Assembly: GCA_030765055.1 (NCBI GenBank)
Contig: CM060953.1
Span: forward strand, 183,010,543-183,074,542
Source of the DNA: Mantis religiosa
Lineage: Eukaryota > Arthropoda > Insecta > Mantodea > Mantidae
Direction of reading: 5' to 3'
Length of the DNA: 64,000 nucleotides
Within the stretch, counting starts at the first letter, position 1. Every line of letters starts with the position of its first letter. Shown here piece by piece: positions 10,617 through 24,203 of the stretch. A program made the position numbers and the translations under genes. The notes below the pieces were generated by a model. That model worked only from the letters and a program-made list of their open reading frames with translations. It was not told where the DNA came from and did not search any database.

Positions 10617-11913
10617 CGACGGTAGGTCAAAAAGTAATGCCTCCTATTTTTTTCTCTTTTAATTGCCAACAAAATTGAATCCAATTTACATAGCTTGAAA
10701 ACTACAACATTGACGATTAATCTGTCACTTTTCAAAATAATCTCTGTCCTTTACCACAGTTTTGGTCCACCTTTTAACTAGGGCATGTATTCCAGTGTGG
10801 TAAAACACTCGGTCTTGCTTCCTAAGCCATTGATGCATTGATGCCTCCTCATCTTCAAAATGAATACCACGATGAGCTTCCTTTAGTGCCCCGAACAGAT
10901 GGAAGTCTGATGGTGCCAAGTCAGTGAGGTAAGACTTGTCATCCCAATTTCTCAATTTCTGCAGTGGTGTAACGGCTGGTGTGTGTTCTTGCATTGTCAT
11001 GCAAAGGAAGAACATGTGCCATAGCTTTTGTTGGGCGAACTCGACAAAGACGTGCTTTCAGCTTTTTGGGAGTTCTGACGTATTGGACAGAATTTATTGT
11101 GCATCCCTGCTACAAAATATCAATCATAAGCACACCCTCTGCATCCCAAAACACTGTCGCCATAACTTTCCCTGCCAACCGCTGAGTTTTAAACATTTTT
11201 TTTTTTTTCGGTGATGTGAGATGCCATTCCATTGTCTGCCTCTTTGACTCATGTTCAAAAAAATGAACCCTCGTTTCGTCTCCAGTAACAATTTTTTTCC
11301 AGAAACTCCTCTCCCTCCAAATTGAAGCGCTGCAAGTGTTCAGAGGCTATTGTTTTCTTTGTTTCTTTGTTTTAGGCGGTTAACATTCTTGGTACCCAAC
11401 GTGAACAAACTTTTGAGTAACCCAGTTGTTGAATAATCGTCATCACACTGCCTTTACTGAAGGAGGTAATGCGACACAATTCACCTGTTGTTATCCGACG
11501 ATCATCACGAATGATGTCATCGACTGGATGAATGTTGCATGGAGTCACTGCCGCTTCGCTTTTCATCTGCCGATGGTGTTTGTCCTTCAGCTTCGTTACA
11601 GCGACGAACCTATCGTCTAACAGTGATGACATCCACCGTTGCATCACCATACACATTTTTTAGACTTTCGTGAATGCGAATTGGCGTTTCACCTTCCGCA
11701 GTCAAAAATTCAATCACAGAACGCTGTCTAATACGAATGTCGATGTCAGCCATTGTGCAAGAGGATGCAGTGCTGCCACTTGTTGACTTAGGAAGTTACT
11801 ACTGCAGGGGATTGGAGAAGAAGGTTTAAGGAATTGCGCCAAATTCAAAGTTTTCACATAACTTACTTATTTAAGGAAAAAAATAGGAAGCATTTCTTTT
11901 TTACCCACCCTCG
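10617..11913 (-). mobile_element. mariner element, 1297 bp, TA TSD
   Basis: The left end CGACGGTAGGTCAAAAAGTA and the reverse-complemented right end CGAGGGTGGGTAAAAAAGAA match at 15 of 20 positions. The inverted repeats continue through CCTATTTTTTTC. TA flanks both ends (10615-10616 and 11914-11915). Size and TIRs are those of a complete mariner. The minus strand encodes the transposase described separately. Confidence 0.9.
10725..11752 (-). pseudogene. mariner transposase, frameshifted
   Basis: The N-terminal part near 11752 reads MADIDIRIRQRSVIEFL, a helix-turn-helix start. The middle (11372-11656) includes HPVDDIIRDDRRITTGELC and ends with SRWVPRML, the conserved mariner linker before the catalytic core. 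The C-terminal part (10725-11015) has MTMQEHTPAVTPLQKLRNW, then DLAPSDFHLFGALKEA (third catalytic Asp region) and ends DRDYFEK. The usual HDNARPH motif is altered to M-Q-E-H in this frame. At least two frame breaks separate the pieces, so no functional transposase is made. Confidence 0.85.
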
Positions 11914-11915
11914 TA

Positions 11916-12224
11916 ATTTGTTGAAGAATAGTTAGAAGAAATCATGTGAATATCAAACTTCAAATTTTTGTTTAAACACTTAACATTCATATAATTTGAA
12001 GACTGTTTAAAATATATGTACAAAATGTTACAATTTCAGGAAATTTTGCAACAATACAATAAATATCAGTAAAAGCCTAAAATATGTGATACCCTCCACT
12101 CAGAGTTATTTAAATTACCCTGTAATCCTTTCATTTTCACCCTGATCATAACGAAAACATTCCTGGAGAATCAGTCTTGATAATAAGTTAAAAAGCCTAA
12201 ACTGTAAATTTTTACTGCTTCTTT

Positions 12225-12255
<31 letters not shown>

Positions 12256-13308
12256 CACTAACAAGGAACAGACACAAGAGAAACTTTTTGTAAAAGTAGT
12301 TTGTATAATAGTGAATAAAGAAACTCCAATGAACGCGACACTTAATATTTTACTACACTTATAGTTATTTTAAATATTTAAATGGTCGTTGTTTTTACAT
12401 ACATAGAGTATTTCCACAAATGGGGTGAAAATGGAATGCGGACACGATCAATAAGGTAATATTTCCTCTCAGACAACTGCCAGAGCATAAATTTTATATT
12501 CTGTGTCCAACCAATTATTATCATTAATGTTATGAAACACAAAATGACCTCTACGGTGTGTATGTTCACAAATTATAGCCAGCGTGGTGTGAAATGAAGC
12601 ATAAAATTGAATAAATAAGGAAAACAAGTCACCTGATGTTGTTTGTCTGTTATTTGCTTATTTGTCGATTCTTGCCTGTTTGCATACGCAGCGGTATTGC
12701 CCCCTCCCCACATGCAGTTGTTGTATCAGCCATTAATTTGGGACCAACAACTGTCCGATGTTGGGTTTACGATTTAAGTGCTTCGCTTTCAAAATAAAAC
12801 GCTATCCGATTAAATATAATTGATTTATTATTGTCATTTCAATAATTTAACCCTATTTTATATCACAGTCATAATGTCTTAAGGGCATTTATAAATATTG
12901 CAGTGTTTATCTGAATGTTTTCACACAGTAATCTGCAATAAGTGTGTTTTCAATTACATAAACTATTTTATCCACCACTATAAGAAAAAACACATCATTG
13001 CGCGATAGTTTTGTTACTGAGCAGTAGACCTTTTACTGTTATACATGAATAATCTCTGCAAAAAGTCGAATTATCTGTACCAGAGCAGCAGGTCAAGCAG
13101 AATAATAAAGTTAACATTCGCGAGACAAAAACACATCCTTCAGGAACGCCTCCTCTGATATAGTGTCAAAGACATTTGACTATCGATTACCTCGTAGATG
13201 GCTTAGTGCGATGTTCAATATTTCTTTAGTTTTCTGAAAAACAGGAAACAATGACATCTACAAAGCAAAGAAATATACTGTATTATTCTGATTTCATTGC
13301 ATAATTAA
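11916..13308. other. unassigned AT-rich interval
   Basis: AT-rich DNA with a T-run at about 12228-12254 that could be a SINE or LINE tail, but no body was recognised. No coding motif. Confidence 0.5.
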
Positions 13309-13310
13309 TA

Positions 13311-14007
13311 CAGTGCGATCCATAAAAACCTGAACCACTTCAATATGTCATAACTTTTGAAACAATAATAGGACACACGAACAACTTTGGGAGAATATAA
13401 TACACAATTGGTAGATTACATTACACTATTTACATCTCAGAGAAAATGTTGGAAGTGTCCTCCACCAGCATCTATACATGTTTGCACTCGTCTCACCATA
13501 TTCTCTGAAGTTTTACGGAGAGTATCCTCGCCAATGTTACTTATTTCGGTTCGAATGGATTCCTTGAGAACATCAATTGTCCGTGGCCTATTCTTGTACA
13601 ATCTATTTTAGATACCCCCACAAGAAAAAATCCGGTGAGGTTAGATCAGGGGATCTCGGGGATCACAGACCTTTTGGGATTATTCGATTATCAAAGAAAC
13701 TGGTTACAAGTTCCATGGTGTCATTAGATGTATGGCACATTGCTCTATCTTGCTGTAAATAACCTTCTCTCAATTCGATATCATCCAGCTGCTCCATAAA
13801 TGTCTTGAAGATACCCATATAAACTTCAGTGTCGTATCATGTTTAGATGCTGGTGGAGGACACTTCAAACATTTTCTCTGAGATGTAAATAGTGTAATGT
13901 AATCTACCAATTGTTTATTATATTCTCCCAAAGTTGCACGTGTGTTCTATTATTACTTATAAAGCTATGACCTATCGAAATGGTTCAGGTTTATACTGAT
14001 CGCACTA
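13311..14007. mobile_element. 697-bp palindromic Tc1/mariner derivative, 170-bp arms
   Basis: The arms at 13311-13480 and 13838-14007 are inverted copies of one another, over 80% identical by eye and nearly perfect in their inner 100 bp. TA flanks both ends (13309-13310 and 14008-14009). The minus strand of the left part encodes a transposase C-terminus: QQDRAMCHTSND (second Asp), SPRSPDLTSPDFFLWGYLK (third Asp), then RPRTIDVLKESIRTEI and GGGHFQHF before the stop. The right arm encodes the same GGGHF end on plus. The element is thus two copies of one transposon joined with their 3' ends outward. Stops interrupt the frame near 13610 and 13668. Confidence 0.85.
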
Positions 14008-14282
14008 TATTAACGTTAGAGTGGTTAAAATTGAATACAGATCGAAGCTGAAGATAAAATATTCATAAATTATAGATGACTTTTGTGGCACCAAACTAAG
14101 ATTAGCAATTCGAGCTTCTTCTCAAATTTCTTCAGGTACACAACTTTCCTCACCTGAATCACTCATTTTAACAAAGGTTTATCATTTGTTATTTTGGCCA
14201 TCATCAGCATATAAAAGTCGTTGAAGAGTTATCCTCCTCTGACGGAGCCTTCGACGTTTTGCCATTCCGGGACTGGCGTTAT
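14008..14282. other. unassigned interval
   Basis: Short AT-rich stretch between the palindromic element and the P-like element; nothing recognised. Confidence 0.5.
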
Positions 14283-14734
14283 GATGGACCATAGCCCGCT
14301 CACATCCCTTAAAGCCTCGGCACTCAGTCGGATTCCTACGCATTTAAGCGACCGAGCGGTGTTTGCCCTTTTTGCCGCTTGGAGCTCTCAAAGCTGAACC
14401 CTAAAGTATCCCCTTGCAGCCGTCAGTGGCCTAGCCGACATTTAGTTTTGTGGTGACAGTTGAACAAATTTTATGGTATCAATTAGTATTGAAAGTGAAT
14501 TCTAAATGAAGTGCTGTTGACAACAATCTAAAGTAAGCGAACAAGAAATCTAGGCATAAATAACAGACAATAAGAAAACTGAGTAATAAGATTTATAGTG
14601 CAAAAATTTACAACAGACAGTACTTATTATATTTCAAAGCTCTCCGTTTTTCCAAAGACCAAGTCTCCGAACCATACATAGCAATGCTCCAAATGTAAGA
14701 ATTACGTATTATATTATATTACGACAAACAGTAT

Positions 14735-15226
14735 TGTGACTTTGTGGGTTCGTGAAATTAAAAGTCCGATTGCATCACTCAAAAATGTTCTTTATTTCCA
14801 CAGACTTACAGTTGAACACTTGCCAACTACACAGAGTTACGTAATGCACACAATTACGTTTCACCAGTTCGTCTGTTACAGTTCCACTGCCGCTCACAGT
14901 TACGCACACTCTTCCGATGCACGAACACAGTCTTCTCGTCCGTACACTAGCACGGCGCTGCTTCGCTGCTCTCCAAGAACTGACTGTCCTCACTCATTGC
15001 AGCCCTTTTTATAGGAATATCACTGTTTTCTAGAAGTCTCTTGTTTCAGTGAATCACCGCGAAGGTTCCAGACGGCAGTGGAAGGGGGAAGAGGCGGCCA
15101 GCGACAAGTGACACTTCCCTAATCATCCTCTCAGTTAGTGACTGAGACTAATGGGTGGGTGTGGTTTGGATGCCTCTGGTCCCTTCTCAGCTGTCGTTGG
15201 TCGGGCTTTCCGATAATTGGGTGACA
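14735..15226 (-). mobile_element. solo LTR, 492 bp, GTAT target duplication
   Basis: Starts TGTGACTTTGTGGGTTCGTG, ends GGGTGACA, and is flanked by GTAT at 14731-14734 and 15227-15230. The minus strand has a TATAAAAAGGGC box (about 15002-15013) and an AATAAAG poly(A) signal (about 14790-14796) about 210 bp downstream, the layout of U3-R-U5. It is homologous to 3427-3903. It lies in the P-like element shortly upstream of the THAP start codon. Confidence 0.9.
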
Positions 15227-15265
15227 GTATAGCAGCAATTGTGAGCTCAATACTTTATATTTCAG

Positions 15266-15949
15266 ATGGTGTATTGTTGCGTACCCTTATGTAAAAGTAA
15301 GAAAGGAAAATCAAAGGGATCAGTTTCCATGAGTTTCCAGTAGAAGAAGAACTACGTAAACAATGGACTAAAAGCTATATCGTGCTCTAATTTCGTGGTA
15401 AATGATAAATCTAATTCAACAGTCGTGTGCAGTTTGCATTTTACTGAGGACGACTATAATCCAGGCTGTAAAATTAAACTGCTGAAAACAGGAAGTATTC
15501 CAAGCATTTCTCCGAACTATCCAGATTATAAATTAGTGAAACAAGCAACACCAAGGCGACAAATTTCAAAAATACTCTTACACACAGAAAGCAGAAAACG
15601 GAGACGCAGTTCTAGCAGAGAAAGCGTTAACAGTGCTGCTGATATTAATGCCCTGGATTATGTCACAGATGCACGTACTTATAACTGCGTTGCAATTCAG
15701 ATTGAGAAAGACATAATTTCCAAATTAAAGAGACTGGAACGGGAGAATAACACCTTGAGATGTAAATTATGGGGAGCAAATAAAATGGACAAAGAATTTG
15801 TAAACAAGCAACAAGCAAATGAAGAAAGATTACTTTATTATAAAACCAATAATTTTCATAAATCAATTCAATTATTGATAAAAGACACCACTGTACACTG
15901 CAACACAGCTTCCAGACACAATAATCGTAATATTGGGCGAATTGAATAA
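15266..15949 (+). pseudogene. THAP-domain transposase N-terminus (P-like)
   Basis: The frame opens MVYCCVPLCKSKKGK, giving the first two Cys of a C2CH THAP zinc finger. A 1-base shift near 15320 leads to ISFHEFPVEEELRKQWTK (the THAP FP and Trp motifs). The frame returns with NSTVVCSLHFTEDDYNPG (C-x2-H) and KTGSIPSISPNYPDY, the usual THAP end. Downstream are a basic stretch (SRKRRRSSSRE) and a leucine-type coiled coil (KLKRLERENNTLRCKL). THAP fingers bind transposon ends or host promoters. ATTTCAG directly precedes the ATG and could be a splice acceptor. The RNase-H-like core is absent, so this is a relic and not a host THAP gene. Confidence 0.82.
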
Positions 15950-16692
15950 CATTTAAGTCAATGTGAATTTCCGTCTTATAAGACCTACTAACGTATATGG
16001 TTAAACTGATTTGAACTGTTAAATTACTTAGTTGTTTTTTCTTTTCTTCCTAGACAGTCTCATTTCATGCAGCAGTCCACTTATCACTGGCATATATAGA
16101 TGGTTTTATAGTTAAAAAATAGCGGCCGAATTCTCTTGTGCCATCTGTCTTACTAAAGTGTCTACCGCCAAGTGTACAGCATCCCTTGTAAATCTAATAT
16201 TCTAAAGGGACGAAAACTCCACGTTCTATTACCCATCTCCAGAGTTTGTTTCTCTTTTGGCAGTTATAGAGAAATTTATAACAACTGCTGTACCTAAGCT
16301 ACCTAAAGTATGTGTGAGAAAAAGCATAGAGGAACACATAATGCTAGCACTGCAACATTGTTCTTAGCTCGTGTGTGCAGAGAACTGAAAGCATTCAGAA
16401 CTACTGAGTGAACTGATATGCAAACATTACATTCCTTTGATATTAAAGTGCATTGCTTCTGCGACAACGGAAGTGTTTGAAAAATCTAAATTCCTAAACT
16501 GTAAACCACTGCTTCGGAAAGTTCTGCGTCTGTAATGTCAACACATTGCAGCTGTACGCTGGAAGAGTTTTGCAGAGGGGTCATCAGCCAGCGCCATACG
16601 GTGGGTAGTGGCGAAATCTGTAACTTTTAGTCATAACACTCCAGCTAGCGAGTGCCGAGGCTTAAAGGAATGTGAGCGGGCTATGGATGGAC

Positions 16693-18281
16693 TTATAACA
16701 AAAGACGGTGAGTTTATGGTGGTTTCTTTTTTATGAAGTATCACAAGTTGTAGGATAAAAGACAGGATATGTTGTTAATTGTAGAAGACTACTGAGCTTA
16801 TGATGGGCCTAAGGTAAGTCTGGGACACTTGTAGGGCTTCCCCGGGGTCAGGGTCAAAGTGTTATTTTGCATCACTATAGTCAAAATTCTTCGCTATTCG
16901 AAGCCTCCAATATCATCTTACACTTAGTAAAAACATTGACTGTAAATACATATTTTGTAAAACGATTTTTAATATTTTTATAATTCATAATTCAAGCCGA
17001 TTTTTCTTAGGTAACAGATAAAATTACGTATGCAATTAGCGAGATCTGTTGTTTATCATACTCTCGACGCTGACACCTCGGACGTTAATTGTTTTCACTT
17101 GCTAATAAACATCAAATTACCTCGCAAGTTCATAAGTAACTGCTGTAGTAAGGTTTCGTCTACTTGTCACGGTTTACCAATCATGGAAGTGTCATTATGA
17201 ATGGAGATGACTTCAAAGGAAATTCCCAGAAAATTCAATGTATACGAATTCAGTTTTTTATTGTAAATACCTTATATATGTGTCATAATCTTCGATTAAA
17301 ATGTTTATTGATTATATTAATATTACATAATTTAATAAGTTAATACGCACATTTTAATAAACCTAAATATCTAATTCCCATTTAAACACTAAGTTATATC
17401 TAAATAATTTTGAAAATGATAAATAATTTATAGTTTTGACAAGTGAATGTGCCTTTAATTTCCCAGTTTTATAAATTAAATAAAATTCATTTGTTGACAG
17501 TTACTCCATTATTAGAGCTGCGTGCAAGAGACAACCATTGTAGCGCAGTCTTTAGAAGTATTGTCACAAATGTGTGATTCAAATTTCTAGTCAACACCAG
17601 CACAGCCTAACCTGGTACCGACGACACCTGCGGAGTAGAATAACAGTGAGTACGCCATCGCCGAATTCCACAACCAAGAGAATGCATGCGAGAGACAGTC
17701 ATGAATGTAACCGCGGGAGTCCTAAAACTCACCACTCGCGTCTCCGGACTAGACATCTTTGCGGAAGGAGCTGGAAGTAACCTACTTGTAACTCCACACG
17801 TCATGGCACCTCACCGACACTCAGACCATCACGTGAAATCGTATCTCTAGACAAGAGAACTCCATGGACCCTGGGCTCGTTTAAGTATCATTTCATTCAA
17901 GGGCAACTGTTAATGTGTTGGTAATTTCCAAATGTGCAGAAAAAGAAGTGTCAAATAGGTTTCTTAAATTGCGCAGTAGTTAGATTTTGGAGATTCTTAA
18001 ACTATCTGTCAGTGAATATTTCGATGTCTAATGTTATTAAAAATTATATTAGTTTGATAAACATTGCGTCTTTACTAGGGATATGTACTCGATATCTCGA
18101 TATTCACGATACTTGATGGTACTCCATGCCCATATATTGCTAGCGTTTACCTAGAACGCGTTTACTTAGGACCTCAGCTAATGTGAACTCCTTAATTTTG
18201 ATTTGGTGAATTCCTTGGAGGCGATAGGAGTGACATTGGCCAGTCTGTAAGTTAAACTAATGATAACAGCCCTTAAACAAG
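16693..18281. other. unassigned interval
   Basis: Mostly AT-rich. A GC-richer block at about 17570-17900 has short overlapping frames on both strands but no recognised motif. It could be a degraded repeat or untranslated sequence. Confidence 0.45.
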
Positions 18282-18835
18282 ATGGAGTGTATCAAAGAAC
18301 AAAACCATATAGTTTATATTAAAGAATACAAAGGATTCAATGTTGAACTGGTCAAAAAGAAAATTGATAAAATCAAAAGAAAAAAGATCTGCAGACAAAT
18401 ACTCGTAACTATTCTTTCCCCAATCAGTAATAAAACTACATACAGAAAATTTGCATACCATTGCAGAGCTACATACCTTTACCCAAACGTATTCAAGGAA
18501 CATAACATTACTTTGCTCCCACAGAACAAATTCAGTGTACAAGACCTTTTGAAACCATATAATACAAAGGAGAAACTCAAAGACAAAAGCTTAGGTGTGT
18601 ACTGGCTTTCGAACTTTTACACTGGCAAAACGAAAAGGAATTTGAACATTAGGCTTAAATAACATTTTAGGGACATCACAGACAAAGAAATAGACAAATC
18701 GGCAGTAGCGCAGCAATTTTGGAATGAGAATCATAATATGGAGCAGGAAATTCATTCATTAAAAGGTGTTCAGGGTCCAATTGCATTAACCACTTCATTG
18801 CCAAGTACAATGAACTCTCTTCTAAAATAGAACTG
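18282..18835 (+). pseudogene. Penelope-like retroelement, GIY-YIG C-terminus
   Basis: An open frame of 126 codons starts MECIKEQNHIVY and ends with LGVYWLSNFYTGKTKRNLNIRLK. A stop then interrupts the run, which continues in frame as HFRDITDKEI and SAVAQQFWNENHNME. The GVY...YTGKTKRNL...R...H pattern is the GIY-YIG endonuclease of Penelope-like elements, preceded by the usual basic linker. The expected Glu codon before HFRDI is a TAA. The reverse transcriptase upstream is missing, so the element is 5'-truncated. About 300 bp of AT-rich 3' sequence leads into the simple repeat at 19135. Confidence 0.72.
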
Positions 18836-19134
18836 GGTCATAGTTTCCCCTACGAGCAATTTAAGGAACAAATATATACAGAAAGTAACGGTATATGATT
18901 TTCAATTGTGTTATTTATGTCTTATGTTTAATGATAATACAGTTACCAATGTCTTGTCTTCGTTTATATATATAGTTTTAGTCTTAGTTTTTTGTACACT
19001 TGTTTCTTATTCTTTTCATTGTACTTAATTTTTTATATGTTTAGTCTTAGGATTTATATTACATTAAGCATGTTTGTTAATTGTTATGTATGTAGCTACA
19101 GTAATTGGAGCATTGCTCTGTATAACGCAAATAA

Positions 19135-21690
<2,556 letters not shown>

Positions 21691-22324
21691 AAATACTTCA
21701 GTTTCGACATAAACCAACAGAGACGCCCGTATCGCCTTCAAGGATTTCACCAAATCAACATTCAACTGTTGACATTAGCTGGGGATGTTAGGAGGGTCCT
21801 AACGAAATACATTCTAGGTAAACACTAGGAATATTTGGAGCAAGGAGTACTAGCTCGACTCAAACTCTTCTTTGTTTGTTTCCTTTTCAAAAATCTATGG
21901 TAGATATAAGCGGTTTATCTCAGTTAAGAAGATAGGACACGCTTTTGTAAGAATAAAAGGGATGAAAACAGGATTTTGTTATTGAAAAGATGCAGCCATT
22001 GAACATGATCTACAAGACATAGATTAATGTTATCAATCCTTTGGGACATAAAAGCAGACACTGACATTTACGGCAGCCTGGGGCGATTTGCCGGCCGTTT
22101 CTTACAACATACTGATGTCAAAATCAATATTCGATAAACCAGCGAAATAAAGACCTTCATGGAATGTCCAGCGATTCGCTCAGTAGCAGCTACGGAATTG
22201 TAATCTGCGAACCTCCTCTCTCTCTACTCCAAATACTCTGATGTGATTCACAATACATTCTCCACGCACTTTCGTTTATGTTTGTGTAGCGCCTACAAAC
22301 TAACGCAGATATAGCTTATTCTAT
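21691..22324. other. unassigned interval
   Basis: Nothing recognised. Confidence 0.5.
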
Positions 22325-22510
22325 TTACTTCAAGAATGGAATGGCTCAAGTTGTTTCGTCTCTGGTCCGCATCTGAGAGGCCTGGTTTCGATTGTCATGG
22401 CCGAACTACCTTACTCATGGTTTCTTCGGGGTTTTCCCTGAATCGCCAAGCGAATGCTGGGCACATTAATTACATCCCCGGAATTCCCTGTCCTTGCATT
22501 TCATCTCCAT
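22325..22510 (+). mobile_element. SINE E, 5' portion
   Basis: About 180 bp matching the start of the SINEs at 26212 and 55291. It has an A-box-like ATGGCTCAAGTTGTTT, a B-box-like GGTTTCGATTGTC, then GGGTTTTCCCTGAATCGC and TTTCATCTCCATTA. It stops at the terminal repeat of the element at 22509. Confidence 0.85.
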
Positions 22511-22789
22511 TACACTGGGCAACAAAAAATAATTTCTGAATGTTTCGAGCAATTCATGAGACAATTCCTACTAATTTTGGATTGAGAAAAACATATGTGA
22601 CAATGAAAAATTTTATTAGCTCTAGTTTCTATGATATACACAAGGTGGAAGTATTACATATTAACGGATTGAGAGAAAAGGATACATTTTAATTACATAG
22701 ATGCTAACAACAATGAAAGTGCATTTGTTTTTTTAACTGATAATTACATGCTAAGAGTTCTAAATTGCTGGAAAAATACTTCGCAGATA

Positions 22790-23276
22790 GTCGTGTCTAA
22801 AGAGAATCATGTGGTGGCCTATTGACTTCGTCGTCTTTTAGCTTGACTCTTGTGATGGAGTTCCGCAGAATCCCTATACAAAGACCAACAGTAATCCACA
22901 AGCATTACTTAATTCCAATGGCCCTGATATCTTTGTTCCATAACAGAAATGTCCTGATGGAATCTTTCCCCATGTTCATCACTAACAGCTCCACAACTAG
23001 GAGGGAAAAAGTCTAGGTGGGAGTCTTAAGGGACATGTTGTATCCAAGGTTACGGTATTTTTGCAGGAGCACTGTCACCAAATGTTTGTAGTTGTCATCT
23101 CTTTTGTTGCCTAAAAATCCATGAACAACACCCTTGAAGGCTTCACAAGCTTCCTTTTCTTTCCCCTCCAAAATTTGGTCAAATGCAGGATCCTTTACAA
23201 GTTCTCTTATTTGAGGTCCGACAAAAATGCCTTCCTTAACTTTTGCATCACTTAATTTCCAAAATTTCTCTCTCAT
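22790..23276 (-). pseudogene. TE-associated protein fragment, HGERFHQDIS motif
   Basis: The minus frame from 23276 reads MREKFWKLSDAKVKEG, then DPAFDQILEGKEKEA, FKGVVHGFLGNKRDDNY and LVTVLLQKYRNLGYNMSLK. After a frame shift near 23020 it continues DEHGERFHQDISVMEQRYQG and LVDYCWSLYRDS, ending in a basic KRRRSQ. I recognise this as a protein found in many copies in arthropod genomes but cannot name its family. The frameshift and a stop after RYQGHWN show it is inactive. Confidence 0.6.
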
Positions 23277-23409
23277 TGTGTTTTGTTATTTGACAGGTGT
23301 GCCAACTCCCAGAAAGTCTTCCAAATTTTAAAATCTACACTCTAAAAATGAAATGTCACTTTATCTTCAAAACAAAATATAATGTATCATTTTTATGGTG
23401 ATGTTTTAA

Positions 23410-24128
23410 TTCTTCTTCTTCTTTCTCTAACTCCTTTGTGCTATTAGGCGTGGAGTACAAGCCTCTTCTACCCATTTCCTCCACTTTTCTCGGTCCATTA
23501 TCATTCTCTTCATTTCTGTCATGGTTTTCCCTCTATCCTTCCCCAACTTCTCAATGTATTCCTGATACAACATGCGTGGCCTTCTCCTAATTATTTTACC
23601 TTCTGGTCTTGCTTCTAAATATTCTTTAGGTTTTCTTTCTTCTGACATGTGGAGTACATGTCCATACCATTTAAGTTGTCTTTTTTCCAATATTTCTTTA
23701 ACGGAGTGTGTACCCAACTCTTCCCTTATTGTTACATTTCTAATCATATCTCTTCTTGTCTTCCCTACAGCTCGTCTTAAATATCTCATTTCCATAGCTG
23801 TTACTTTGCTTTCTTGTTTCTGTAGGAGAGTCCAGCTCTCTGCTCCATATAATAGAATTGGTAGTATTATTGTTTTAAATGCTATAATTTTTGCATCTTT
23901 TGTTATTTCCTTTTTTCTCACAATAGTATTATTAATCTGATAGTAGACCGAATTGGACTTTCTTATTCTGTTTAAAATTTTCTGCTCTAATTTTCCATCC
24001 TTATTTATAATTGTACCCAGGTATTCATAACTATCTTATTGTTCTAAGATTTCATCATTACATTTAATTTTAACTTCTTCTTCTTTCCTTCCTATATACA
24101 TGGTTTTACTTTTGGGTATGTGATTTTT
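23410..24128 (-). pseudogene. LINE reverse transcriptase C-terminal fragment
   Basis: The minus strand from 24128 reads TMYIGRKEEEVKIKCNDE, a stop near 24037, then YEYLGTIINKDGKLEQKI, ILPILLYGAESWTLLQKQE, MEMRYLRRAVGKTRRDMI and LEKRQLKWYGHVLHM. This order (YLG motif, LYGAESWTL, MRYLRR, RQLKWYGHVLRM) is the thumb and C-terminal region of arthropod non-LTR retrotransposons. The finger and palm domains and the YADD motif are missing. The 3' end runs into TTCTTCTTC. The clade is not assigned. Confidence 0.85.
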
Positions 24129-24203
24129 TAATTCAGCAGATGGAAATAGATATAAATTCACTATTTTTCAGCCCAAAACATTTTCATTGTTGCCCAGTGT
24201 AAT

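Larger units (their letters stand above)
14290..16685 (+). mobile_element. P-like (THAP) DNA transposon, decayed
   Basis: Terminal inverted repeats: the left end starts CATAGCCCGCTCACATCCCT and the reverse-complemented right end CATAGCCCGCTCACATTCCT, continuing through AAGCCTCGGCACTC. GATGGAC flanks both sides (14283-14289 and 16686-16692). Ends beginning CA and a THAP-domain protein fit the P superfamily, although P elements normally make 8-bp duplications and only 7 match here. The element contains a 492-bp solo LTR (14735-15226). Only the N-terminal third of a transposase is recognisable, so the element is defective. Confidence 0.8.
22509..24203 (-). mobile_element. unclassified DNA transposon, 17-bp TIRs
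   Basis: ATTACACTGGGCAACAA at 22509-22525 is repeated in exact inverted form at 24187-24203. Inside, the minus strand has a decayed protein (22790-23276) that I have seen only as a recurrent TE-type protein, and a LINE fragment (23410-24128). The superfamily is not assigned. A TA or TTA target is possible but the flanks do not settle it. Confidence 0.65.

Noticed and set aside
15266..15949. Host THAP-domain gene
   Set aside because: It lies between the TIRs of a transposon, has two frameshifts in the THAP finger and lacks the downstream core.
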